Shown here in pieces: positions 24,189 through 35,500 of a DNA stretch of 48,377 bases. Position 1 is the stretch's first letter; each line of letters begins with the position of its first letter. The notes beneath the pieces are model-generated. The model searched no databases. It saw nothing but the letters and a program-made list of their open reading frames with translations, and was not told the origin of the DNA. Origin of the DNA: Jaapia argillacea MUCL 33604 (lineage: Eukaryota; Basidiomycota; Agaricomycetes; Jaapiales; Jaapiaceae); NCBI GenBank assembly GCA_000697665.1, contig KL197711.1, forward strand, positions 16,263 through 64,639, written 5' to 3'. Made by a program: the position numbers and the translations under genes.

Positions 24189-24231
24189 CTCGTCGTGGAG
24201 AGGAATTTTCTGAGCCCTCTGCGTAACATTG

Positions 24232-24239
24232 CTTTTATC
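24232..24239 (-). promoter_or_regulatory. TATA-like element upstream of the pectinesterase
   Basis: Reading the minus strand, GATAAAAG lies about 44 bases before the pectinesterase ATG. The position is plausible for a core promoter with a short leader. Such motifs occur by chance, so this is a weak call. Confidence 0.25.
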
Positions 24240-24257
24240 CCCTCCACTCGATGGGAC

Positions 24258-24268
24258 AAACGTTACGT
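24258..24268. repeat. First copy of the 11-bp direct repeat AAACGTTACGT
   Basis: The same 11 bases recur exactly at 24408-24418, 150 bp further from the gene. Both lie upstream of the pectinesterase start (70 and 220 bp). A pair like this could be a transcription-factor site, but no factor is known to me for it. Confidence 0.5.
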
Positions 24269-24407
24269 CGCAGAGGTCATTCTCGAGATGATGCGGCCCG
24301 CGAGTGAAAACGGTTACCGTGAAGAAGGTGAGAAGCGGTCACGAGGTCCTCCGGGCCTAATAATATTCCCCCACCCATAGCTCTGACCGATTACTTTGTT
24401 ACGTTCC

Positions 24408-24418
24408 AAACGTTACGT
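24408..24418. repeat. Second copy of the 11-bp direct repeat AAACGTTACGT
   Basis: Exact repeat of 24258-24268 in the same orientation. A related TTACGT sits just before it at 24398-24403. Confidence 0.5.
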
Positions 24419-25116
24419 GCACCCAAGCCTAGGGCAATGAGAATTCAGTAATAACCAATATTGAAGTCAGAGATCATGGATGGAAATGAATCCCCAAACC
24501 ACTGGTGCTAGTATTTTCAAGACATGGGAAGGAAAAGAGGCACGCGTTCAGAGGGCAAGCGAGGTTGGAAGGAGGGGCTACAGTTAGTTGTCCGAGCCAT
24601 CCGTGGTGTCGGTCAGAGAGATAAATGAAGAAGCGTTGGTGTTCGAGCGGTGAGAATATATTTACCCTGGACTCAACGAGGCCAAAGTGGGAATTCGAGA
24701 GGTGGGTCGACCGGATAGGACGACCGCGGGTATGAGATAGAACGAACTAATAATGACCGATGACGAACCCCGCCAATTGAGGAGAAACCAGGTTCATCCT
24801 GGTGAAGATAATATCAAGGGTTTTCAATCGGGACAAAGACGTGTTGCAGAAAGTTCACCAATTGAACGCAAGGTTTATACGGGTGAGGGTAATCATGAAA
24901 TGACCCCGAAGGGACCTGGTATAGTTGACAAGGAGAGAACCTTGACGTTCGATCCCACAAATGGTACCATAATCGGACGCGTGCTGGCAAGTTGCCATGC
25001 GGGGGTTGGGGCTCCTCGTGCGAGATGGGGTTGGAGAAGGAACAAAAGCGACTGCTAGTCCAGGGATCAGTATTCAGGACATCTGCTTTCCATAGATTTC
25101 AAAAAAACTGGCGAAC

Positions 25117-26750
25117 CTAAGCATCACCGGACTCTGTCCAATACTCTCGCTCTTTCTTCCTCACTTCCGCAAAAACAAAATAAAGGTCCTCGACCTTATC
25201 CCAAGCCCTCGAATACACTAGGTCTTCAGGTGTGATTTCGGTCTCCTCCTCGTCCCAAGCAATGATAAACTTCAGTTCTGGGAACAGGTCGGAGAGATAT
25301 GCAGCGATGTACGCGCATTGAGAGGCGACGATAGTAGAGCGACCGAGGTCGAGGGAGGTAACATTGGAGTTCGAAATATTTCGTCCGAGCTTCTTGTTTA
25401 CGTTCTCCCGTGAGGCATGGAGGACGAGTCCGATTGTGTCCATTGAGGGACAATTGGCAGCGAGGGATTCGAGAGCCGATAGCGTCACTGCGGGCGTCGG
25501 ATTGTAAGAGACTCGACCAATGACAAGCTCCGTCAATTCAGGTAAAGCGGCCGCAATCTCTTCGATATGGGCATCTTCAAGGAGGAAGCATGCGCCTGTG
25601 TCAAGGACGACAGTTCGGAGGCCCTTGAGTGAGAGAAGGGGTTTAAGGATATCGGGGTGGACGGCGTTCTCCCCAGAAGGTGGAGCTAACGGGATATCCT
25701 CCCGATCGATGTGGATGGACACGAGAGATGGGAGCAACTGAGGAAGGATCCTCAAGTGGTCCTTCAATTCTGCAGCATCGATACTGTCCTGCATTGAGAT
25801 ACGAATCTGCGTTATCTGTGCCGAAGCGAGCCAACGGATTATTTCCGAGCAAACGCTGAGACGAGCGCCTACGATGTTCAGGTACAGGAGAGCCGAAAAG
25901 CATCTCGTTGCCTCAGATCGGGAGATCAATTCCTGGGTAGTGATATTCTGTGGTGCGTGCAATGTCTCTATGCGGAGTGATTCTAGAGTGGGCATGGTGG
26001 CCAAGCGAGTGAGATGGCCGACCCGCATGCGTTTCACATATATTTCAAGCTGTTTCAACATGGGCAGGTCGCATATTGTAGACAGTCCACGCATCGAGGA
26101 AAAGCACGGGGAGGAAGGAAGGGTCAGTGTTTGAAGACGTGGTGCGGCCGAGGCGATGGAAATGAGGAAACGAGCTTGACCGTTTCTAGGTAGACTCGAC
26201 AAAGATAGATATCCCAGATTGGGTCCAATAAACGGATGGACATAGCGAGCGAAGGAAGGGGCACCGCACTCCCACTGCAGCTTGAGGATATTGGGGAACA
26301 AGGCTGGTGTCGGGGGGGACTTTTCTATGACCTCGAAGACGTCCGAGTTGATCATGGTCGCTTCACTATACCACTTTTTGGTATAAATATCGGCTTTACC
26401 AACGGTGAGGCTCCTGACCCGAGAGGTATAGGCCCGAAACCTGGTCCAGTCGGAGCTGGACAAAGGCCTGGTAAACGACTTTGCGACATCAGTATCAGAG
26501 ACTAAAATTGGCCATAAACACCTACAAGTCTATTTCTCCCACTCCCCGCGTCCTCCTCCTCCATCCAAGAATCAGCTGGCATGGTTTTTAAGAGAACTGC
26601 GAAATCCTTGATCTCGTGCCATAGTACATCTGACGCAGGGTTGTGAAACGTCCAGCAAGTCCTGGCGAGAGCTGCAAGGGCATCTGGATGATAGTTGAGA
26701 TCGCTGAAGATGTTGTGGAGGATCTCAGGAATCTGTAGGCAGGGATGCAT
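25117..26750 (-). CDS. F-box/LRR-type protein, paralogue 1
   Basis: Predicted 528 residues from two exons: 26750-26526 and 26478-25117, with a 47-bp GT-AG intron in phase 0 after codon 75. The N-terminus (MHPCLQIPEILHNIFSDL, then Leu-Ala-Arg-Thr-Cys) is the F-box-like segment common in Agaricomycetes. The rest is a leucine-rich solenoid with repeats of the type LxxLxxLxL, for example LPMLKQLEIYV and LESLRIETL, ending in a conserved Trp-Asp-Lys-Val-Glu-Asp-Leu tail. F-box proteins recruit targets to SCF ubiquitin ligase; the LRR part would bind the target, which is unknown. The intron position and the residues after it (Ser-Phe-Thr-Arg-Pro-Leu) match two other genes in this window. The gene is divergent from the M64 peptidase, 258 bp apart. 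The splice junction was chosen by comparison with the paralogues. Confidence 0.8.
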
Positions 26751-27008
26751 GGTGGAGTGAAGTCAAGAAGGACAACGATACTAATATTGGCTTCTCCAGT
26801 GCCGTTGATAATAAGTTATTTTACCTATGATTTACCCATAATCACGATATTTATTTATAGTTATAAGCTTCCGAGAGGTTCGACAAGTATTTCAACAATC
26901 GGTAGCACTCTCAGACCGCATAAGTCTACCAGTGGCAGTCCAGGCGACTATAAGGTGACGTTCTACTAGGGAATATCCTGCTGAAGGGCTCACGCTGACC
27001 CGGTTTTC

Positions 27009-29506
27009 ATGATTGCGGCTGATACAGCTATGTTCCTCTGGCTTACTGGGTTCCTCTTGGTCTTCTTGCTACGCCAAGCCGATGCCTTGAGTGGCCAGCG
27101 TCCCTACGAGTTGGTGGTCTATACCTCACCTCACCCTTCATCTCGCTTGAGATCATGTGTGTCTCTATACTTTCGCGAAACCCAACCACACAAGGGACTG
27201 CCTCTCGATCTTGGTGCTTACATTTCCCACCGCTTGCCCTCTCCGCTTTCCCCTGGAGGTGGATACCCCAGGGACCCTGCGAGTCAAAGCGAGATAACCA
27301 AATACTTATCTTTCAACAAGACTCTTCTGTGGTCCAAAGCGCTGGACGTGTGCGGTCACCCGAGCACTTGGAGCCAGTCTATCTTTCTCGACGAGAATCT
27401 GGTTGATGATAACATCGACTTGGCAAAAACTCAACAAGTTCTCACGAGTCCCGTCCCCCCCTCCGGAAGCGTCATCGACAGGGTTCCCTCGCTGGATATA
27501 GTCCCTCTTATCCTTTCTGGCCCATCAGCGAATCGCGTTGACCTCGTGTTTTTCTCCGACGGATGTAGGTATCCCCTCATCGCTCAGCCAGGAACTCGGA
27601 TTTTGACAACGGAGCACCATAGACACTCTGGAAGAACGTCAGAAGTTTATGGAAGATGCTCAACGCCTCGCCGACGATATCTCCTCCAACCACACATTTA
27701 ACACTGTAAAGCCGCTTCTGAACTTCTGGGCTGCTTTCACTCCAAGTAATGAGGTAGTTTTCTTGCATTTATCGGTGTGCGCTCGGCTGATACTTTAATA
27801 GAGTGGCATCGGTACTGGTGGAAAGCCAAAAGAGTAAATTTGACCCCTCGCATTTGCCCTCACTGCTGACCGTCCTTCCTCCCTCATCACACAGTACTCC
27901 GTTCGGTTTGTACCGCGATGGAACTGAACTGCGAGGTGTATATTATAGCAAGCCAGACCAAGCGAGAGCAGCTTGTTTCTCGATGGGTGACAAATGCAAC
28001 TATCCCATCCTGATGGGTGAGTAATTTAGAGGGGTTTTGGTTTCTACCGATCTTGGAGAACTAATAAGTGACTTCGTTATCAGGAAATGACCCTCTTTAC
28101 GGAGGTTTGTGACCACCCACAAACCTCATCAGAAGTGCTTTGACTTACTAATATTGTCGATATCTCTAGGTTTAGGCGGTGAATTCACGTGCGGTTTTTG
28201 AGCTTGGCTTGTTTCTTTGCTGCAGCTCAACTGGGCTTTGAATTTCAGAGTCATCACACCATCACTGGCTAATGGTGCTCTCGTATTGAGGTATGTCCCC
28301 TTCTCATTTCGAAACCGAATTCTGACTCTCTCCTGTCCTTGAAGACACGAGCTCGGCCACTCCATCATTGAAGTCGGTGAAGAATATGACGGAGGCTTCG
28401 CCTACTTTGGTCCCAATGCTGCTCCAGATGTCTCCGCCCCTCTCCCCTGGCAACAATGGCTCACATATCCGCCTGCACCAAATTCATCGCCTCGTATTGA
28501 ACGTTCCGTAATGCCCTTACAAAACTACGCCTGGACACTCCTCAATACCAGTTCACCCTGGTCCATCGAGTTCGACTCGTCAGGACTGTACTCGAGATAC
28601 GTCGTCCGATTCTCACTTTCTGGAGTCCCTGAGAAAGAAGCTTTGGACGTGGAGTTCGATGGAGGCAATTTGGGGTGGACACCGAGGAAGGATATCGGTG
28701 TCGACAGGTGGCACTACGATATACGTCTGAATGAGCCCCTTCCAGAGGGTATTCATGAAGTGAAATTTGCCTTGAAAGACAAGGCTTTGGAGGGCACCGC
28801 TCAACTTTGCAGCGTCGAAATCATGGAGTTCGGAGATGAGACACAGTGCGTTCGTCTTTCGCTTGGCGTCACTCTTTCATTAACAACAAGCCAATAAACA
28901 GGTTCAACGCAACGTCGGGTTACTACGGCGCATTCCCGACGTAAGTTATGTCGTGTGAGTTATACACTAAACTTGATGTGCCACCCTTCGTAGATTTTCC
29001 GAAAAGAATGAGACGACCATCCGGCCGACGAACGAAGACTGTCTAATGCGGCAAGTTACCACACCAAACTTCTGTAAAGCTTGGTAAGTTCTTACACCTA
29101 ACCCACCGATCTCTTTGCTCATATGTATCTCGGAAGTTTGGAGGGGCTATGGCTATCCCTCCTCTCCCGGGTCAATCTCATCGACGAAATCCATGCGGGG
29201 TGCATTAAGGCTCCCGAATCCAGTTCTTCTGGCGCCTGGAGGCGCACCATCAACCTCAAGCTTGTTCCGTTGGCAGAGTACAGAGATGAAACTGTTGATG
29301 CGAAGGAGAGCTACCACATCACATGGTCGCGGGCTGGGAAAGTACTGGACCAGTACACTAACAAGACTACCATCTTGGTGGACGATGAAGTTGGGGTGAC
29401 GTATTCGACTTCAGTTCGATTTGCGACGGAGGAGGTGAGGGTGGATGAGCATGGGTACTTGCAGTCCGCCCAAGACTTTACCCTTGTTAGCAAATGCGAT
29501 GTCTAG
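27009..29506 (+). CDS. Secreted metallopeptidase, IgA peptidase family M64 type
   Basis: Predicted 640 residues from eleven exons: 27009-27564, 27623-27753, 27802-27833, 27895-28016, 28084-28104, 28170-28188, 28249-28290, 28345-28855 corrected to 28345-28845, 28902-28940, 28994-29083, 29137-29506. A signal peptide covers about residues 1-27; a second ATG at 27030 gives a tighter one. The catalytic centre is His309-Glu310-Leu-Gly-His313, followed by Val-Gly-Glu-Glu-Tyr-Asp, the typical M64 zinc site extension. The N-terminal domain is about 60-180, and PFGLYRDGTELRGVYYSK is at about 250. The C-terminal third (about 400-640) is a beta-rich domain. M64 was first defined by a bacterial peptidase that cuts immunoglobulin A; fungal members are secreted and their substrates are unknown. 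Three exons are under 35 nt. The gene sits between two F-box/LRR paralogues. Confidence 0.85.
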
Positions 29507-29829
29507 GAATGACTGCACCGACTCCTTTGACTTTGTCGCGATTCGTGAACGAGTGAGGATCCACGATTGCAGGGGCAGCCTGGTATCCCTACAATACCCC
29601 AAAAGATTTCCCAAAATTATCCTGCTTTCCTCTAATGTAAAATCTACGGGGAGACAGGCTATGCTAGAGGTATTATAAACCCAAATCGGGGGTGTATATG
29701 AAAAGCCGAAGCCGAAGCCTACAGAACCAAGAAACAAAATACTGGGTAGAATTTGGACCCATACGTCAGGCCAACGGACACTTTCCAAAGAATGCGGTGG
29801 ACTTACACTAAAAGTATCAACTAGAACGC
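29507..29829. other. Intergenic, convergent 3' ends
   Basis: The peptidase (plus strand) ends at 29506 and F-box paralogue 2 (minus strand) ends at 29830. The space holds both 3' untranslated regions. I see nothing else. Confidence 0.45.
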
Positions 29830-31528
29830 CTACGATGGCGAGGAGGTCCCTGAGCGTGCCCAGTGGAGTCTTTCCTGCTCTCTGACACGGACAAACACTG
29901 AGTGAAGGTTTTCCACATTTGCCCATTCTCTGACCGAGAAGCTTTCGTCTAGATCTTCATCCCGCCATGCCACTATTGTCTTCAATTTTGGGAACAAATC
30001 TGACAGGAAGGCTGCAACGGCGCCAGCGCCAGATTCACTGATGCACGATCGACCGAGCTCAAGGCTTCTGAGACTGTGGTTCGACACACCACTTCCCGGT
30101 TTCTGTCGCCCAACTAATGCGTCATCCGCATCGAGTAGCAAGCGAAGGGTGCGAAGGTCGGGGCATCGAGTGGCGAACGGAACAAGTCCTTCAAGAGTGA
30201 CTTTTGACACAAACTCGTCTTCGCCGGTAGTTTCCCCGAGATCCAATTCTTCCAGCTTCGGCCAAGCTGCAGCTATATCATCGAGGATGGCATTGTCGAG
30301 GGTGAGGGGTGTACCGCAATCGAAGACGAAACGCCTGATGTTTTTGAACGAGAGCAGGGGTTTCAGGATAATCGGTTGGATGATGACGGAGTCCTGTGGG
30401 AGAATGAATGTCGAGCCAACAAGCACGGATAAATCAAAATCTCTCAGCGATGTCCACGAGACACACTGGGAAATAACTTGAAGGTGGCTTTCGAGACTGG
30501 GAGGACTTGGGGCATTCCTAGGGCAAAGGTAAAGCTCCTCTAGGTTGGCGGGGGACATCCAACGAATAATTTCCGTACACGTGCTGAGGGGAGCTTCATT
30601 CATGCCTAGAACGCGGAGAGATGCGAATCGTTGTGGGGGGCTGGTGATTTCTGGCAAGGTCTGCGCCTCCCTCTCCAGATCTTGAGTCCTTATCGGGCCA
30701 ACATCACCATATATCTGAAGATGCAATATCCTCAGGCGCGCGATGCGTGATAGGGGTACAAAGTGACGGGGAGTCAACGAGTCGAAGCCGAGGGTAAGGG
30801 TATGTAGTTGCGCAAAGTCGGGAATGATGGCCATAGCCGAAGGTGCAACGACGTCGGGTTGGTTGAAAGGGAGTAAAAACGTATCCACCAGAGGTGAAAT
30901 GACGGCGAGGGACTTCAAAAACGTCGTCTGCTCCATGCCACGGTCCGGCCACTTTGGGAGACTGAACTTGAGTAAACCCGGAGCGAGGAAGAGATGGATA
31001 TATGGGAACATCTCGGCGGAAGCATATCTCCATTCCAACTCCTTCAGCGAGGGGAAGAGTACGCATAGGGGCCGGAAAATGCTCAAAGCCCGAAACGCCT
31101 TAATGTCTACGGAACTAGCTCTTCGGACCCGATTGGCGACAAAATAAGAGTGACCAGTACCCGCGACGAGTATCTTGATTCGGGCAGCATACGCTTGAAA
31201 GCGTATCCAGTCTGGAGGTGCCAGCGATCGGGTGAAGGTCTGGGTGTGACTTCAACACTTGAAAGGCGCAACTGAGAGTTAATTACGGACTCACGATAGT
31301 CGCACCTCCTGGTGACTCCTCTTCTATCCATGAATCTGAAGGCATGCATTTGATGAGATGGGCCAAATCACTGATTTTGTCCCAGAGAATGTCCAAGGCG
31401 GGGTCATGGAAAACTTGACACGTTCTTGCCAACCCCGCCAGAGTAGCACATCGTGTAGGATCTTTTCCGCGGTTCACGTTCTCGAATATATTGGAGAGAA
31501 TTTCACGGATCTGAAGGCACTGGTGCAT
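29830..31528 (-). CDS. F-box/LRR-type protein, paralogue 2
   Basis: Predicted 547 residues from two exons: 31528-31295 and 31239-29830, with a 55-bp GT-AG intron in phase 0 after codon 78. The N-terminus (MHQCLQIREILSNIFENV, then LAGLARTCQVFHDPALDILW) is the F-box-like segment. After the intron comes Thr-Phe-Thr-Arg-Ser-Leu-Ala-Pro-Pro-Asp-Trp, the same place as in paralogues 1 and 3. The rest is leucine-rich, with strands such as LHTLTLGFD, LRILHLQIYG and LEELDLGE, and a conserved end (FLSDLFPKLKTIVAW, then Trp-Ala-Asn-Val-Glu). The likely role is substrate recognition in an SCF ubiquitin ligase. The gene is convergent with the M64 peptidase. Its length equals that of paralogue 3, although the sequences have diverged strongly. 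Confidence 0.82.
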
Positions 31529-32309
31529 GATGACCGTTGAAACATAAGGTGTGTGCTCAATGTTACACCGTCGACGGGAATCCCAACGATAAGTGGATGT
31601 TAAGTCACCTAACGCATAAATATATGAAATAAGTATACTTATACTCTTGGGTGGTTATCATTTTTACTACTTATTATTAGCGGTTACGGCTGTAGAACTT
31701 CACGAACACATTCGCCAGTGACCAAGGCACATACGAGTGGAATCCAACGTATTTTGAAGTAATAATTCTACCTAGAGTATCCCGGTGTATCAAAACGAGT
31801 CATCAAAATCATGCGAGGGAGGACAGAATTCAATATATTACACATTGCCGAAAGACGAACCGTCTCTGGGATGGGAGGGATATCATTTGATGCGTGGAGG
31901 GGGAAAACATGCCAAGCATAAAAACGCGTTGATGTGGAGATGGAAAGACAAACAGTGTAGTTCTTGTTTGTACCGAATCCAAGGGGATGAGTGATGATGA
32001 GAAATCCGCGGAATGTGGCAAGGGGAGTTCATAAAGAGGTGCGTCAGAATAATAGTGAGCAAGTAAAAAGAAAACGAGCGACGGACGGACGGTTGGATGG
32101 ATGGTGAAAAAGCAAATAAAGGTGGAGCAAGCAGTAGCAAGTGCGAAAGACAACAACATAAACAAAGAAAAGTAGCAGTGTGGAGAGAGAAAAAGTAAAT
32201 GAAGAAAGCATCGTCGATGTTGCCGTTCGGGAAAAAGAAAAGAAAAATCAAGAAACACACCCTCCAAGCGAGCCAGAACCTCCCCCCTCAAACCCCAACC
32301 CCCACCCCA
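31529..32309. other. Intergenic with AT-rich segment
   Basis: This holds the promoter of F-box paralogue 2 and the 3' side of the CaaX protein gene. About 31610-31680 is clearly AT-rich, with runs of T/A mixtures. The frames at 31785-32290 are low-complexity and overlap in both directions. No gene is supported. Confidence 0.45.
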
Positions 32310-34782
32310 TCACATAATGACGCACTTGCAACACCCTGCTCCTCCCTCTTCCTCCTCCTTCCCGTCGACCTGCTGGTTCAGATGCGTTGGCTTGGCCGCC
32401 CCATTAGGGGCGTAATGCGAGAACGGCAATGGAGATGCAGGAGGTTGGGGTGGATTCATCCTCATCCTTGCTCGCTCCATCTCCACATCCAGGGACATGG
32501 AATCACTACCCATAGGTTTGATCGGTCGGTCGTCCTGATGTTCAGGTCTTCTCGGGGCGTCTTGCTCAGCAAGCGTTGTATCCCCGTCTTCTGATATCCC
32601 TCGGACGGCAGGTCGACCGAACTCGTCCATTTGGATATCTTCGGATGTCAGATCGGTTCGCGGTGGTTTATACTTCGAATAATCGAAACCAAACGTTCCG
32701 GGAGCCTACCCAATCCAAATGAGAGAAATGATTAGGAGATGAAAGAAAGGACAAGAAGAGTGCGTACAGGAGCAGGTGGTTCAGGTTTCCGAGGCTGCGG
32801 GCTGCCATCAGCCTCTTCATACCCATCCAAACCCTTCTTCCTCGCGACAACTGGTAAGACAACCTAAACAGTCGAACAAAAAAAAATCGAGGATGAGAAA
32901 CGCATATACCCCACAACATCACAAATCGTAGTTTCAACTCTGCAAGGGTGAGAGCACCAAAATCGAAAAATGAAACTGACCTCATCCCAATTCCCGCCCC
33001 TCGCCTTGGGCTGCGTCCACGAAGGGATCGCATACGCCATATCAGCATCCTCTCCCTCCCCAGGCGACGGATACTCCGAAACACTCTTCCTCATCTCCTC
33101 TTTCCTCGATTTATTATTCACCGTCTTCTTCGGTTTCTTCGCACTAGCCGTCGACGCAGCAGGACTCTTTGCTCTCTTCTTCTGATTCGGGGTGTTCGAG
33201 ACAGCTGAATTAGGCGAGAGTCGAGATGTGGTTGGTGAGGCAGCTCTGGAACGAGATGTAGAGGCTGCAGCGACGGATCGAGAAGACGTGGGTGTTCGGG
33301 GAGTGTCGGATCCTTGGCCCTGTCGCCGAGTACTTGGGGCTGGGGTTGGTATTCGCGATGAAGATTGTGTAGAGACATTGCGTTGTCTTTGGGTATCAGA
33401 GAGTAATGAAGGCGTCGATACGGATCCAACATCCCTTGGTCGAAGGTGATTATTGGTGTGTTGTTGATGAGATTGCGAAAAGCTGGTCTCTCCATCGGTG
33501 TAATCATCCCCATCAACTTCAAGATCTGTTAATGGATGTTCATCCAGAACCCTTCCAGCTTCGTCCACCCTCTCAGTATCCAGATAAAAACTCTCCCTGG
33601 CACCAACACTCTCCGCTCTCTTCCTAACCCTCCTAGCGACTCCAGCGGAGCCATCGTCGATGATACCTTCCTCAATAACACGAGAATTCCTCCCAGAACC
33701 AAACCCTCCACCACCCATGCTGACGCCCAAACCGATACCCAACCCAGTGCGCGCTCGAACCTTCCCAGTTGAATGCCCATAACTAGCAATCTCCAACATC
33801 TCCATCCGTCTGGCGACTCTCAGTTCGCCGACCCCTCCATTCCTCGCCAGATCACCACGATACCAATGTTCGAAGGGACGTTCTTCCGACTCGCTCGATC
33901 GTCGAGCATAATCTCCAATGATGTCCATTTCGTCGTCACTGTTAAACTGCTCTTGGGGTGGATATTGAGGAAATCGGGGTTGTTCAGCGGGAGGCAATGA
34001 AGATGTGTATGAGGTGGGTGTTGTGGGGTTGGTGAAGGGAGGTGGTTCGTTCAGTAGTCCAGAATCTTGCTGGCCATGGGGTAGACGCGAAGTCGTTGAC
34101 CGCGCGGAGGCATCCAAAGGATAAGGCGGACTGTCTGGCGCAGTACCCTGCTGGGAATATCCATTTCCAATCCTGGACCCGGTCCTGCTATCATTCGCGC
34201 CGTTGAGTAACTCGGGTCCTGACATACTCGGTGTCCTGGCTCGCGGTATTCGAGTGGGTTTCACATCCGAGGGACGGCCTGACGACGAACTTGATCCGTT
34301 CCCATAACCATTCGTGACGGGGAGAGGCGGTTCGTAGGGGATAGGTTGAGAATTCGTTCGTGATCTCTGGAAGATGTGCGGGGGAGGCAGTCCTGGCGTT
34401 GCTGTGTTGCCATTTGGTCTTGATATGCTTTCAGATGTTCGAGAGAGTTGAAGACTGGGACGAGGGATTGCGCTGGGTTTTTGGGAGGGGGTGATGGGGC
34501 TCGCGAGTTTCGACTGTGGGAATGGAGTTGAAGCAAAATAATCGTCGCCGATTGACGATGCTGACAATCGATTAGCGAGCATGCGGCTTTCACTTTCAAG
34601 ACCTGAATCAAACAGAACGCGGTTCAGGTCAGCACACCGCGTCGACCCTGTGAACACCAAAACCCGAGGTAAAGATAAGTGACAAACTAGAACATACGTT
34701 TGCGAAGAGTAGGGACAATAGCCTCATCCCACGATGGCTCAGGGCGAAACGCCGTCTGTGGACTGGCAGCCAAAGCGGCCAT
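32310..34782 (-). CDS. Disordered protein with C-terminal CaaX prenylation motif
   Basis: Predicted 732 residues from four exons: 34782-34698, 34602-32981, 32863-32768, 32705-32310. Introns are 95, 117 and 62 bp. The N-terminal 45 residues (AALAASPQTAFRPEPSWDEA..., then a basic helix LESESRMLANRL) look ordered. Most of the rest is Ser/Pro/Thr/Arg-rich and should be disordered. A more conserved-looking segment, FEHWYRGDLARNGGVGEL, lies at about 280. A Lys-rich stretch at about 495-515 resembles a nuclear signal. The last residues are Gly-Cys-Cys-Lys-Cys-Val-Ile-Met: a CaaX box (CVIM, usually farnesylated) with two more cysteines that could be palmitoylated. That pairing places proteins on the plasma membrane. 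I do not recognise the family by name and do not assign a function. A role as a membrane-tethered scaffold in signalling or polarity is inference. Confidence 0.78.
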
Positions 34783-35500
34783 TCTGAGCGAGCTCCGTTC
34801 TCAGAGCCGAACTTGACAGAACCTAGGGACGATAGCGATATAAATGTCAAAGAAAAGAGCAGCACAAGGGTCTGAGGAATATAAAAGAGGGATGATGGGA
34901 TATTATGGCCGATGTGTAGAGTTTGAGCATACAAGCCAGTCGATGGCTGTGGCTGCAGTGGCAAGGGAAAGGAAAGACAAGTCGGCGAGCCACGACTCGG
35001 CTAACAGCTTTCCTCCTCCAATCACCGTGGAACTCAAATCAGGAATGGCTTAGTTTTTGCAACCCTGATTGTCGCCGATTCATCCTGGATTCTCTTGCAA
35101 ATTGTTTGCGATGTTCTGCTCGAATCTGCTCTACAATATCACCCTTCAAGTCCATGTTGTACTTCGTTGGCGTCGGGTAATGTTCTGGCCACCGCAGCGG
35201 AGAAATTGAGGACCAAACTCATTCCAACTCATCGGACAGTTAATCGGCTCGAGTCTGACTGCAGTCGACATGCTCATTCTCAGGGTTATGTGGCTAAACT
35301 TGGGCGGGAGGAGTGCGTGCTAATGATATCACACACTCCGATGTGTCCTACCCGCTGACGCTGCTCCACATCTGCGGGGGCGGCGGGCGCGTTCTAATCA
35401 CGCCGAGACTCACCTGTCGAGCCCCATATCAACCAAGGTACGCGGCCTTGACTATCCTACATACCTGTCAAAGCCCTGAGGCCAATCAACACCTCTGCAG
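34783..35500. other. Intergenic, divergent promoters; missing 5' end of the amidohydrolase
   Basis: The CaaX gene starts at 34782 on the minus strand and the amidohydrolase reading begins at about 35501 on the plus strand. The first coding exon of the amidohydrolase with its start codon should lie here, but I could not find an ATG joined in frame to the acceptor at 35500. Short frames at 34844-35350 have no recognisable content. Confidence 0.4.

Larger units (their letters stand above)
24189..25116. other. Intergenic, promoter of the pectinesterase
   Basis: The pectinesterase start is at 24188 and the next gene ends at 25117. A TATA-like box and two copies of an 11-bp motif (listed separately) lie in the first 230 bases. 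A 101-codon plus-strand frame at 24753-25058 is charged and has no recognisable features; I do not treat it as a gene. Confidence 0.45.

Noticed and set aside
24753-25058. 101-codon plus-strand frame downstream of the pectinesterase promoter
   Set aside because: Charged, low-information sequence without motif or neighbours that support it; could be chance.
35300-35450. Start codon for the amidohydrolase at ATGs near 35316 or 35340
   Set aside because: Both run quickly into a stop (TGA near 35356) and cannot be joined in frame to the acceptor at 35500 with a good donor.
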